A program made the position numbers and the translations under genes. Under the pieces are notes generated by a model. It was not told where the DNA came from and searched no databases. It worked only from the letters and a program-made list of their open reading frames with translations. Of a DNA stretch of 52,907 nucleotides, positions 16,455 to 25,575 are shown in pieces (positions within the stretch are counted from its first letter, which is position 1; each line of letters starts with the position of its first letter). Source of the DNA: Desulfuromonadales bacterium (GTDB taxonomy: Bacteria; Desulfobacterota; Desulfuromonadia; Desulfuromonadales; JAHYIW01); NCBI GenBank assembly GCA_029210745.1, contig JARGFI010000016.1:1-52907 (forward strand). Reading direction: 5' to 3'.

Positions 16455-17990
16455 ATGATTCTTCAGAAAAAAATCCTGGTCGTCGATGACGACATGTTGA
16501 TACGAAAACTGCTTATTGATGCATTATCCTGCCCGGAATATCAGGTTATCGAAGCCGCCGACGGTAGCGCGGCCCTTGATGCCTTCGGTAAATTTCAACC
16601 CGATCTGGTTATCCTCGACCTTTTCATGCCCGCGATGGACGGCTTCCAGGTCTGTCAAAACATTCGCTCCACCGCCACAACGCCCCACACCCCTGTCATC
16701 GTATTGACAGCTCTGGAAGATGCTGACTCGATCCGGCGTGCGTTTGAACTCGATGTTGCTGATTTTCTGCTCAAGCCACTACGGATTGAATTAATCAAAC
16801 ATCGCGTCAAAACGATCCTCAATAGAGCACAAACGGCACAATTAACCCCCATATCCCCTCACGAGGGGACCGCGATCATTGAGAACATTCCCGACCCGAT
16901 CATCATCTACAACACGCAGATGGAAGTGGTCTGGGTCAATGAGGGTGCCAGGCGCTATTTTGACCGGTCGGAAGACCAGATCATCGGTCTTTCATGCAGC
17001 ACCCTCTGCCAGATGAACGCGTGTAAACAAAACCTCGTATGTATCAATCAGCGCTGCATCAAGGAAGGAAAAGTGCTCACCGGAATGAGTCACCATCGTG
17101 ATGGGACGATCTGGGGACTGAGGGTCTTCCCGCTACGCAACGATCTTGCCGGGTTCGATAAAATCCTCTGCCTGGCACACGATATTACCGAAAAGGTCAA
17201 ACTCCAGGCTGACGCCGCCTATGCTAACCAGCTGGTGCACATCGGTGAACTGGCGGCCGGGATCGCTCACGAAATCAACAACCCGCTAAACGGCATCATC
17301 AATTACAGCCAGGTCATGCTCAACCAGTTGACGCCTGACAATCCGCTCCACGAACTGGCGTCCAAAATCAACCTTGAAGGTGAGCGTGTTGCGCGGATCG
17401 CAAACTCGCTGTTGAGTTTCTCCTGGCGTGGACGCCAGCGCGGGATGAGTTTTGAAAATCTCTGTGACGTAATCTCGGATGTGCTGGTCATCGCCCAGCC
17501 ACGGCTACAGATTGACGGCATTCACGTCGTCTGCAATGTACCCCCATCGCTGGAAGAGGTCGAGATGAACCGCCAGGCAATTCAGCAGGTCCTGCTCAAC
17601 CTCTTTGACAATGCCTGCTATGCATTGAATGAACGCCACGGAGAGCGTGACGATGCGAAAATTCTGGAGCTGAGCTCCCGCCGGACAGAGGTCAACGGCA
17701 AGGACTACATCGAACTGGCGGTCAAAGACAACGGATCAGGCATTCCGGCCGGGCAAATCGGTCTCCTCAAGATGCCCTTCTTTACTACTCGCCCGGAAGG
17801 CGCCGGTTCAGGCATCGGGCTGAGCATCGCTCATAAAATCATCAAGGAACACCATGGCGAACTGCTGATCGACAGCGTGGAAGGGGAGACCACCACGATC
17901 AGGCTGCTTTTCCCGTGCACTACCGGCGCGACGCGCGGCACCGGCAAGAGACCTCCTGCCGGGAAGCGATCAAGATCCCCCGGCAGATAG
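16455..17990 (+). CDS. receiver-PAS-histidine kinase hybrid with cysteine-rich PAS
   Basis: 511-residue soluble signal protein. The N-terminal receiver has D55 in LDLFMP. The PAS domain (about 140-250) carries C181, C185, C190, C196 and C201 in a 21-residue stretch. The HisKA domain has H272 in IAHEINNPLNG, and the HATPase shows NLFDNACYAL, DNGSGIP and GSGIGLSIAHKI. With a receiver at the front and no membrane segment, it probably sits in a cytoplasmic relay. The start MILQKKILVVDDD is preceded by AAGGTGGG. Its last 21 bases overlap the convergent yaeQ gene. The cysteines suggest redox or metal sensing, which is inference. Confidence 0.9.
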   Translation: MILQKKILVVDDDMLIRKLLIDALSCPEYQVIEAADGSAALDAFGKFQPDLVILDLFMPAMDGFQVCQNIRSTATTPHTPVIVLTALEDADSIRRAFELDVADFLLKPLRIELIKHRVKTILNRAQTAQLTPISPHEGTAIIENIPDPIIIYNTQMEVVWVNEGARRYFDRSEDQIIGLSCSTLCQMNACKQNLVCINQRCIKEGKVLTGMSHHRDGTIWGLRVFPLRNDLAGFDKILCLAHDITEKVKLQADAAYANQLVHIGELAAGIAHEINNPLNGIINYSQVMLNQLTPDNPLHELASKINLEGERVARIANSLLSFSWRGRQRGMSFENLCDVISDVLVIAQPRLQIDGIHVVCNVPPSLEEVEMNRQAIQQVLLNLFDNACYALNERHGERDDAKILELSSRRTEVNGKDYIELAVKDNGSGIPAGQIGLLKMPFFTTRPEGAGSGIGLSIAHKIIKEHHGELLIDSVEGETTTIRLLFPCTTGATRGTGKRPPAGKRSRSPGR

Positions 17991-18515
17991 TGGCGTCAGC
18001 ACCGTCGCGAATGCTTCGCCGTTCATCTCCAGGTAGATGACCCCCCCGGCAACAGTCAGTGCCCAGGTTAAAGAACGCTCCAGACGGGGGACAAGTTCCG
18101 CAATAAACGGGTCATCTACCCCATAACAGATAATATTTTCAGCGCGCGACAACTTCGGTAAATGCCGTTCTTTCCAGCGCCGCAGACCGCTCCCGTAGGC
18201 GAACAGAACCACTCGTTCAACATGGTGTCCAGCTTTCAGCAGGCGTTCAGCCTCGGGCAGTCCAACTTCAATCCAGCACTGAGTTCGTCCATCCGCACCC
18301 TTCACCCACAGGTCCGGCTCATCGCCGGAGCTGATTCCCTTGGTAAAAACCAGCCCTTCTTCGTAACACCATGCATAGGCCAAAAGGCGCACAATCAGGC
18401 GCTCGGCGGTCTCGGAAGGATGGCGCGCAACGGTAGCGCGCAACGCCACGTAGCGATCACGATCACTGTCGGCAAGGTCAATAGCGACACGGTAAATTAT
18501 CGGCGGCAGAGCCAT
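17970..18515 (-). CDS. yaeQ: YaeQ family protein
   Basis: 181 residues, all of YaeQ length, starting MALPPIIYRVAIDLADSDRD. The conserved HPSETAERLIVRLLAYAW, GLVFTKGISSGDEPDLW and WIEVGLPEAERLLKA blocks form the PD-(D/E)XK-like fold of this family. Its role is unclear (linked to RfaH/haemolysin expression in enterics). Convergent with the kinase gene and overlapping it by 21 bases. The Shine-Dalgarno is weak. Confidence 0.92.
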   Translation of the reverse strand: MALPPIIYRVAIDLADSDRDRYVALRATVARHPSETAERLIVRLLAYAWCYEEGLVFTKGISSGDEPDLWVKGADGRTQCWIEVGLPEAERLLKAGHHVERVVLFAYGSGLRRWKERHLPKLSRAENIICYGVDDPFIAELVPRLERSLTWALTVAGGVIYLEMNGEAFATVLTPLSAGGS

Positions 18516-18566
18516 GATGAAAAATTCTCAATGGTAAAACAGGTAAGTGGCCAGGCAAAATTCAAT

Positions 18567-19082
18567 TTATTTTTTCCCCTGCCGGACCGCATTCGGAGCG
18601 ACTACGGGCTTATACTCAAATTTCCAGTCACGGTAACTTTTCGCTCCGGCGAAAGTGGCATATTCCTCCGGAAAGCCGTCCTGACGAAACGGTTCTTTAT
18701 CGCTGGTGCTTCGCACGCCCTTAATCCGCCCGCCTGGATCCCTGATTAACTCCCAGTCCTTGCCGGTCAGCGGATCGTTATACAATTGGCGAATATGCCG
18801 TATCATCTCAAGCGAGCGAGGATCCCTGAGCAGATTTTTCAACTCCCGTGGATAGAGTCTGACCCCGCCGTGCCCCTTTTCGTAATATTGCCGGATCGCG
18901 TTGCGATACTGGTCCCCGCGCCAGAACAACTCCTTTTCTCGCGAACGTTGCACCAGCGACGACCAGGTCGAGCCGGCCATGCCGGCGGAAAGACCGATGA
19001 GCGTCACCGCGACCAGCACGGCAAGCAGCGTGAATCCGCGTTGATTTTTTGCGAGGCGATACATAAAATGCTGTTTTTTCAT
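18567..19082 (-). CDS. pseudopilin-like type II secretion protein, isolated
   Basis: 171 residues with a prepilin signature: MKKQHFMYRLAKNQRG then FTLLAVLVAVTLIGLSAG. The cleavage G-F is present, but position 5 after the site is Ala, not the usual Glu. The rest is a short soluble domain with RDPRSLEMIRHIRQLYNDPL and a Trp/Lys-rich tail. It lies about 3.6 kb from the gsp operon, with the polA gene between. Lack of Glu5 resembles tip pseudopilins of the GspK kind, but the protein is otherwise unlike GspK. The longer upstream open frame lacks any signal and is rejected. Confidence 0.75.
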   Translation of the reverse strand: MKKQHFMYRLAKNQRGFTLLAVLVAVTLIGLSAGMAGSTWSSLVQRSREKELFWRGDQYRNAIRQYYEKGHGGVRLYPRELKNLLRDPRSLEMIRHIRQLYNDPLTGKDWELIRDPGGRIKGVRSTSDKEPFRQDGFPEEYATFAGAKSYRDWKFEYKPVVAPNAVRQGKK

Positions 19083-19321
19083 GGCTAACAGGTCAAAATA
19101 TTGACATGCCCTTACATATACAGAGTTAATCCGATGAACAAAACACCCCCCAGGCAACACAGCGACAGGAGCATTGGTTCGCTGTTTATCAGCGCCGGGA
19201 GGACGAAAGAAAGCACACACCACAACCGACTGAAAATAAAGGGATAAAATGGCACACTATGTGCTTTTAAGTAGTGTATTAATCAGCGAAGCAACGCAAC
19301 CCGACCCCGAAAAGAGTACTC

Positions 19322-19729
19322 ATGCCTTCGCAAAGTTCCGATATAACCCGCGAGCAACATCATATACTGCTTGATCGTTTCGTTCAAGATCTGCAGAAAC
19401 GCGGTTATAATAACATTCATACGCGTTATCTTAATGGATTCAACATGGAGCAACCTGGCGACACCATCCACCACAGTGACGGCGCGCCGCTTGTGCCCGA
19501 CATTTACGCGTAAAAGAACGACAATTGCTTCATCTTTGAGGTGCAATTGGCTGAAACAATCGGCTCGCAAAAGACCCTCGAACAGCTGCGTTTACTGTCC
19601 CGCTGCGCCAGGCAGAACAACATCTATTTCTATCTGGTCGTCCCTGAAGAAATCCATACCGAAGCAAAAAACATCATGGAAGCACTTCCCGAGCGCGACA
19701 CGCATAAAACATTTGTCATGTCCCTGTAG
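19322..19729 (+). pseudogene. PD-(D/E)XK-like small protein interrupted by an in-frame TAA
   Basis: One frame encodes MPSQSSDITREQHHILLDRF... GAPLVPDIYA, then TAA at 19511-19513, then KNDNCFIFEVQLAETIGSQK... to a second stop at 19729. Read across the stop, the pieces give a continuous protein of about 135 residues with a PD-x-E-V-x pattern (PDIYA, FEVQ) like small PD-(D/E)XK endonuclease-fold proteins. AAAAGAG precedes the first ATG. A single base change would create the TAA. The second half has its own ATG (19541), but without a ribosome site. I do not name a function. Confidence 0.65.
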
Positions 19730-19794
19730 CTTCTTCCAGTGTTTCAATGGGGCACTTCACCGTGCAAAATTTGCATCGTGCAAGGAAGGCTGAG

Positions 19795-22470
19795 CTAATG
19801 CGCCTCACGCCAGTTGTTGCCAACACCGACATCAACCGCCAGCGGTGTTGAAAGCTGCGCCGCCCCTTCCATCTCCTCGCGAACCAGGTCGCGCACAATC
19901 TCAAGCTCCCCTTCAGGCACATCAAAAACCAGCTCATCATGGACCTGCAACACCATTTTCGTCCTTAATCTCTGCCGCGCCAGGCGCGCGTGGATCCGCA
20001 CCATCGCTACCTTGATAATGTCGGCGGCGGTCCCTTGAATCGGATAGTTGACAGCGTTGCGTTCCGCGTAGGAACGGACATTGGGATTGCTGGAGTGAAT
20101 TTCCGGCACCGCACAACGTCGTCCGAAGAGTGTTGTGACGTAGGCATGTTCCCGCGCCTCGGTCAGACACGCTGCCATGAAATCCTTGATCCGGGCATAA
20201 CGGGCAAAATAGAGGTCGATGAATTCCTGCGCCTCGCGACGACCAATATGGAGTGATTTTGCCAACCCGAAGGCACTCATGCCGTAAATGACACCAAAAT
20301 TGATCGTCTTGGCCCGCCGTCGCTGCTCGGCACTGACCATATCCGGGAAAACGTTGAAAATTTCGCTGGCGGTTCGCGTGTGAATATCCTCCCCCTTGGC
20401 AAAACTCTCTTTGAGCACCGGTTCGTCGGCAAAATGCGCCAGAATCCGCAGTTCGACCTGCGAATAATCGGCGGCCAGGAGCAGATTCCCTGCGGCAGGG
20501 ATGAATGCTTCGCGAATACGGCGTCCCTCCTCGGTACGAATCGGGATATTTTGCAGATTCGGATCACTCGACGACAGCCGCCCGGTAGCGGTGATAGCCT
20601 GATTGAATGACGTGTGAATGCGCCCGCTGTCGGGGTGGATCAACTTCGGCAGGGCATCGGTGTAGGTCCCCTTGAGCTTGGCCAATGAACGATAATCAAG
20701 GATCCTGGCAGCAATCTCATGATCCTCCGCCAGCTTCGACAATACTTCAACGTCGGTCGACCAGCCGGTCTTGGTCTTCTTCCCTTTGACCAGTTGCAGT
20801 TTATCAAAGAGGATTTCACCCAGCTGTTTCGGGGACCCGACATTAAAAACGGCACCGGCCAGCGTATGAATCTCCCCTTCGAGAAGGGCCAGTTTCTTCT
20901 GCAGCTGTGCCGACAGAGTGCCGAGAAAGGCCGGGTCGATCCGCACCCCGGCTCGTTCCATGTCGATCAGGACGACAACCAGGGGCAGCTCGATCTCCGT
21001 GAGCAGTTTTTCCTGTTGCGTCTCACGCACCAGCGGCCGCAACTTTTCCGCCAGACGCAGGGTAATATCCGCATCCTCGGCGGCATAAGGAATCGCCTTT
21101 TCAATGTCGACCTCGTCAAAACCGCACTGATATTTCCCTTTGCCTGTCACCTCCGTGTAAGCAATCGTCTTGACGCCAAGCAGCTCCGAAGCCATGGCAT
21201 CCATGCCATGTGACGTCGCCGCCGGTCGAGCGACATACGAAGCAAGCATGGTGTCGAAGGCGATCCCGCGCAGTTCAATGCCGGCACGGGCCAAAACCAG
21301 CGCGTCAAACTTGATATTCTGACCGAGCTTCGGCACGGCAGGGTTTTCCAGCAGCGGCCGCAGTCGTTCGAGCACCAACGCGCGATCGAGCTGCTGCGGC
21401 ACCCCGAGGTAGCGGTGGCCGAGCGGAATGTACCAGGCCTCTCCCGGTTTCACGGCGAAGGAGATTCCGACCAGCTCGGCGCGCAACGGATCAAGGCCGG
21501 TGGTTTCGGTGTCGAAACATATTTCTGTTGCCGCGCCGAGGATTTCGAGCAGATGGTCGAGCTCCGTCTCATCCAGAACCCCGCGATAACGTCCCTCACT
21601 CCCGGCACGTTCTTCCGCTGAAAATTCTGACAATAACTTGTGAAATTCACACTTCTTGAAGAGGGTTGTCAGCGCTTCGCGATCCGGGGCGCTGAGGGTA
21701 AAGTCAGCCGCATGATAGGGCAGATCGACATCATCAACCAGCTTTACCAGCCGCTTTGACAACAACGCCTGAGCACTGAAGTTCTCCAGCTTCTCCCGTT
21801 GTTTCCCCTTCAGCTGGTCGAGGTTGGACAGCAGATTCTCCACCGAGCCGAACTGTTGAATCAGTTTGACCGCCGTCTTCTCACCGATCCCCGGCACCCC
21901 CGGCACGTTGTCGGAACTGTCCCCCGCCAACGCCTGCACCTCGACCACCTTGTCCGGGGAGCCACCGAAGCGTTCCGCCACTTCAGCCAGACCGGAAATT
22001 TTGTCTTTCATCGTGTCCAGCAGACGGATTTTATCGGTCACAACCTGCATCAGATCTTTATCGCCGGTCACAATCATGACGTCAAAACCGTCTGCGGCAA
22101 ATTTTTTCGCCAAGGTCGCGATGATGTCGTCTGCCTCAAATCCTTCCAGTTCCAGGGCCGGGATATTGAAGCCGTGCACCACCTCCCTGATCAGCGGAAA
22201 CTGCACAATCAGATCGTCCGGCGTGGCAGCGCGATTGGCCTTGTACGCCGGATAGATCTCCTTGCGAAAGGTCGGTCCTCTGGCGTCGAAGACCACCGCC
22301 AGCAGATCCGGCTTCTCGTCCCGCACCACCTTGAGGAGCATGTTGGTAAACCCGTAGACGGCGTTGGTCGGTTCCCCCTGCGAATTACTCAGATGGCGGA
22401 TGGCATAGAATGCCCGGTAGATATAGCTGGAACCATCGATCAGATAGAGACGTTGCGGTGTATCGCTCAT
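19795..22470 (-). CDS. polA: DNA polymerase I
   Basis: 891 residues with three modules: N-terminal 5'-3' exonuclease (about 1-290), 3'-5' proofreading domain with intact DTET (DTETTGLDPL), and the family A polymerase with motif A ADYSQVELR, motif B RRRAKTINFGVIYG and motif C QVHDELV. Repairs gaps and removes RNA primers. Full length, all catalytic residues present. GAGAGGA lies ahead of the ATG. Monocistronic by context, ending 65 bases from the broken PD-(D/E)XK gene that faces it. Confidence 0.97.
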   Translation of the reverse strand: MSDTPQRLYLIDGSSYIYRAFYAIRHLSNSQGEPTNAVYGFTNMLLKVVRDEKPDLLAVVFDARGPTFRKEIYPAYKANRAATPDDLIVQFPLIREVVHGFNIPALELEGFEADDIIATLAKKFAADGFDVMIVTGDKDLMQVVTDKIRLLDTMKDKISGLAEVAERFGGSPDKVVEVQALAGDSSDNVPGVPGIGEKTAVKLIQQFGSVENLLSNLDQLKGKQREKLENFSAQALLSKRLVKLVDDVDLPYHAADFTLSAPDREALTTLFKKCEFHKLLSEFSAEERAGSEGRYRGVLDETELDHLLEILGAATEICFDTETTGLDPLRAELVGISFAVKPGEAWYIPLGHRYLGVPQQLDRALVLERLRPLLENPAVPKLGQNIKFDALVLARAGIELRGIAFDTMLASYVARPAATSHGMDAMASELLGVKTIAYTEVTGKGKYQCGFDEVDIEKAIPYAAEDADITLRLAEKLRPLVRETQQEKLLTEIELPLVVVLIDMERAGVRIDPAFLGTLSAQLQKKLALLEGEIHTLAGAVFNVGSPKQLGEILFDKLQLVKGKKTKTGWSTDVEVLSKLAEDHEIAARILDYRSLAKLKGTYTDALPKLIHPDSGRIHTSFNQAITATGRLSSSDPNLQNIPIRTEEGRRIREAFIPAAGNLLLAADYSQVELRILAHFADEPVLKESFAKGEDIHTRTASEIFNVFPDMVSAEQRRRAKTINFGVIYGMSAFGLAKSLHIGRREAQEFIDLYFARYARIKDFMAACLTEAREHAYVTTLFGRRCAVPEIHSSNPNVRSYAERNAVNYPIQGTAADIIKVAMVRIHARLARQRLRTKMVLQVHDELVFDVPEGELEIVRDLVREEMEGAAQLSTPLAVDVGVGNNWREAH

Positions 22471-22689
22471 GCATTCCTCTCAGGTAATTGGTGACCGGCA
22501 TTATTTCACAGCTTGGGAAAAATACAAAGGAAGGTTTGATTTTCCGACGGGATCATTGCTTTGCTGCCGCAACACCCTGCGCATCGTCCCGTGCAACATA
22601 CAATAAAACTTGAAATTCCTTGCTATTTTGCAGTATTGCCCCTAAATTAGACAATTACTTTTAGACGCTATCAACTATCACATTGTCGA

Positions 22690-23574
22690 ATGATGATCTA
22701 TTCTTCCATCCAAAAATATTTTCGGGAAATCTACTTCCTGCTGGTTGCCACCCTCGGCCTGGCACTCGGCTCGCTGACGGCGACTATCGTCGGTGGATTA
22801 ATTGAACCGGCGACCACAATGGTGCCGACCAGTATGCCTGCGCCGACAGAGGCCACACCGCGGCCCGAACTGAGCAGTTTCGACATTATTCTGCAACGCA
22901 ATCTTTTTCAGGCCGCCGTCGGCGGTGCGCCCGCCACAGAGCTGGCCCCGGCGCGAACCGACACGGCCCAAACGACCAGTCGTCGCAGTGATCTGCTGCT
23001 GGTCGGCGTGGTCGTTGCCGGCGAACATTCGCTGGCGGTGATCCGCTCTGGAAAAGATGAAGAACTTTACCGCCAGGGCATGACGCTCCCCGGCAACGGC
23101 ACGCTCGACACGGTCGAGCGCCACCGCGTGGTCATCAGCTACGCTGACGGCACGCAAACGGTTCTGTTCCTGTACAAAGATGCAGAAAACCTCGTTGCTG
23201 ACGATCTGGTGCCCCCCTCGCCCGACGCAGGCACGGTCATCAAACAGGTCGGAGACAATCGCTGGGTGATCCCCCGCGACGAAGCACAACAGGCACGCGG
23301 CAATCTCAATGAGCTCCTCAAGCAGGCGCGCATGGAACCGCTGATTCTCGACGGCAAGACCAACGGTTTTGTCGTCAAGATGATCCGCCCGCGTTCGTTG
23401 CTGGCGCTGCTCGGTATCGAAAAGGGGGATCTGCTCAAAAGTGTCAATGGCATGGCCCTCGACGGACCAGAAAAAGCGTTGCAGATTTTCCAGCAATTGC
23501 GCGAGGCCAACACGATCACGATCAACCTGATCCGTCAGGGGACTCCTCAAACTTTTGAATATGCTATCGACTAG
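22690..23574 (+). CDS. gspC: type II secretion protein GspC
   Basis: 294 residues, bitopic inner-membrane protein joining the platform to the secretin. A short cytoplasmic head, a membrane segment (about 14-37), a homology-region domain (about 60-170: NLFQAAVG..., LLLVGVVVAG) and a C-terminal PDZ-like domain (about 200-290, LLALLGIEKGDLLKSVNG). First gene of the operon. The 219 bases upstream show no convincing promoter. ATG at 22690 or 22693 is possible. gspD begins 12 bases after its stop codon, with the Shine-Dalgarno overlapping the stop. Confidence 0.9.
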   Translation: MMIYSSIQKYFREIYFLLVATLGLALGSLTATIVGGLIEPATTMVPTSMPAPTEATPRPELSSFDIILQRNLFQAAVGGAPATELAPARTDTAQTTSRRSDLLLVGVVVAGEHSLAVIRSGKDEELYRQGMTLPGNGTLDTVERHRVVISYADGTQTVLFLYKDAENLVADDLVPPSPDAGTVIKQVGDNRWVIPRDEAQQARGNLNELLKQARMEPLILDGKTNGFVVKMIRPRSLLALLGIEKGDLLKSVNGMALDGPEKALQIFQQLREANTITINLIRQGTPQTFEYAID

Positions 23575-23586
23575 GAGGCATTGCCG

Positions 23587-25575
23587 GTGATCCGACAATT
23601 AGCGATTCAACTTTTAGTGCTGCTGTTCTGCGGCAGCATCTGCACCGCAGCTTTTGCCGCGGACAAGGTGAACCTCGACTTTCAGGATGTCGAGCTGACC
23701 AAATTGATTCAGGTCATCAGCGAGATGACCGGGCGCAACTTCATTTACGACGACAAGGTGCGCGGCAAGGTGACGATCATTTCGCCTCAGCCGATGAGTG
23801 TCAACGAGGCCTACCAGGTTTTTTTAACGGTCCTCAACGTCAAGGGGTTCACTGTCGTTCCGTCCGGTACCGTCAACAAAATCGTTCCAGCGTCGTCGGC
23901 ACGCGAAAACACCCTGCCGACGATGGAAAACAAAAAGCATGGCGAACAATATGTCACGCGCCTGATTCCACTGCAGAATATCGATGCCGGGTTGATGGCA
24001 AGCACTGTTCTGACCCCGTTGATCCCCAAAACCGGCAACATTGTCGCTTACGCCCCATCGAACATGCTGATCATCACCGATACCGCGTCCAACATTGAGC
24101 GGCTGATGAAAATCATCGCGGAACTCGATATCTCAAGTGCCACCGAGGCGCTTGAAGTGGTGACCCTGCAACACGCTTCGGCTACCGATGTCGCACAAAT
24201 CTGCACCCAGGTGATCACCCAGATGGCGGCGACACCGAAAAGAGGGCGGGCGGCCAGGAATGTGCAGACCGCAGGGGGCAAGGAAACCAGTCGCATCATC
24301 CCTTATGAACGCACCAATGCGTTGATTATTCTTGCCACCAGCGATGATCTGCTGACCATTAAAAATCTGATTGCACAGCTTGATCAGGTACCGGAACAGA
24401 CGCGTTCGAATATCAAGGTCTATTATCTTGAAAACGCCGATGCCGAAACGTTGGCGAAAACCCTCAACGAAATCCTTACCGGGATCGTCGGGCAGGCACC
24501 CGCCGGGCGTGCCGTTAAGCCGGGGCAACCGGCCACGCCGACATCACAGCCGGTGACTATCACTGCCGACAAACCGACCAACTCGCTGATCATCAACGCG
24601 ACCCCGGAGGACTACGAAACGTTGCAAGGGATCGTTGCCAAACTCGATGTCAAGCGCAAGCAGGTCTTTGTTGAGGCGCTGATTCTGGAACTGTCGATGG
24701 GAGCCACGACAGATCTGGGCCTGAGCTTGCAAGGAGCCTACGCGCTGGACAAACACGGCGAATATGTTGTCGGCGCCTCACTGAACAGAAAGGAAGGCGA
24801 TCCGGATCTGATCACCAACCCGACCAGCCTGTTGACCAGCGCAGTCAACGGAGTTTTGCTCGGCGGTATGTTTAACCAGATTAAATTACCCGATGGCACA
24901 ACCATTCCGGCGCTCTCGGCACTGATTGGCCTATCTGAGGGCGGCAACGACGTAAACGTCGTTTCCGCCCCACGCTTACTCGCAACAGATAATGAGGAAG
25001 CTGAGATCGTTGTCGGTGAAAATGTGCCGGTCATCACAGGACGCCTCTCAGATAGTAGTGGTGCGAGCTCCGGGCTGACGCAAAGTGTTTCAATCGAACG
25101 CAAAGATGTCGGACTGACATTGCGATTCACTCCACAGATCACTGAGGGAGATCAGGTGCGTCTCAATGTCTACCAGGAAATAAGTGATGTCGTTAAAAAG
25201 AAAGACAGCATCGTTTCTGTTGACCAAGCAGGTCCGACCTACACCAAGCGCATGGTGCGCAATACCGTTATCGCCCAGAATGGTCAAACGGTGGTTCTCG
25301 GCGGACTGATAAAAAATAATATTGTAAAGGGCGAAATCAAGGTGCCACTGCTGGGCGACATCCCCTTGCTGGGGTGGTTGTTCAAAAGAAAAACCACCAC
25401 CGAAAGCAAGACCAATCTGCTGGTTTTTATCACCCCCAAAATTATCAAAAACGGCACCGACATGAATGCAGTCACCAACTCCAGCAAAAAAGCGATGGAT
25501 GATTTCCAGAACAACGGCCTTAATCCAACGCAGACCATCAACACGGCCCCCCCGGAGCCACGTAGCGACCAATGA
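23587..25575 (+). CDS. gspD: type II secretion secretin GspD
   Basis: 662 residues. Signal peptide (LLVLLFCGSICTAAFA-AD), N0 to N3 domains (N0 VNLDFQDVELTKLIQVISEM), then the secretin channel with VPVITG and the conserved GLTLRFTPQI and PLLGDIPLLGWLF motifs. Forms the outer-membrane channel. I choose GTG 23587: AGGAGG at 23573-23578 is 8 bases away, whereas the TTG at 23581 is only 2 bases from it. The last codon and stop overlap the gspE start (ATGA). Confidence 0.93.
   Translation: MIRQLAIQLLVLLFCGSICTAAFAADKVNLDFQDVELTKLIQVISEMTGRNFIYDDKVRGKVTIISPQPMSVNEAYQVFLTVLNVKGFTVVPSGTVNKIVPASSARENTLPTMENKKHGEQYVTRLIPLQNIDAGLMASTVLTPLIPKTGNIVAYAPSNMLIITDTASNIERLMKIIAELDISSATEALEVVTLQHASATDVAQICTQVITQMAATPKRGRAARNVQTAGGKETSRIIPYERTNALIILATSDDLLTIKNLIAQLDQVPEQTRSNIKVYYLENADAETLAKTLNEILTGIVGQAPAGRAVKPGQPATPTSQPVTITADKPTNSLIINATPEDYETLQGIVAKLDVKRKQVFVEALILELSMGATTDLGLSLQGAYALDKHGEYVVGASLNRKEGDPDLITNPTSLLTSAVNGVLLGGMFNQIKLPDGTTIPALSALIGLSEGGNDVNVVSAPRLLATDNEEAEIVVGENVPVITGRLSDSSGASSGLTQSVSIERKDVGLTLRFTPQITEGDQVRLNVYQEISDVVKKKDSIVSVDQAGPTYTKRMVRNTVIAQNGQTVVLGGLIKNNIVKGEIKVPLLGDIPLLGWLFKRKTTTESKTNLLVFITPKIIKNGTDMNAVTNSSKKAMDDFQNNGLNPTQTINTAPPEPRSDQ

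Noticed and set aside
19511-19513. Readthrough or recoded stop in the PD-(D/E)XK-like gene
   Set aside because: The stop is TAA, not TGA or TAG, and no recoding element was seen.
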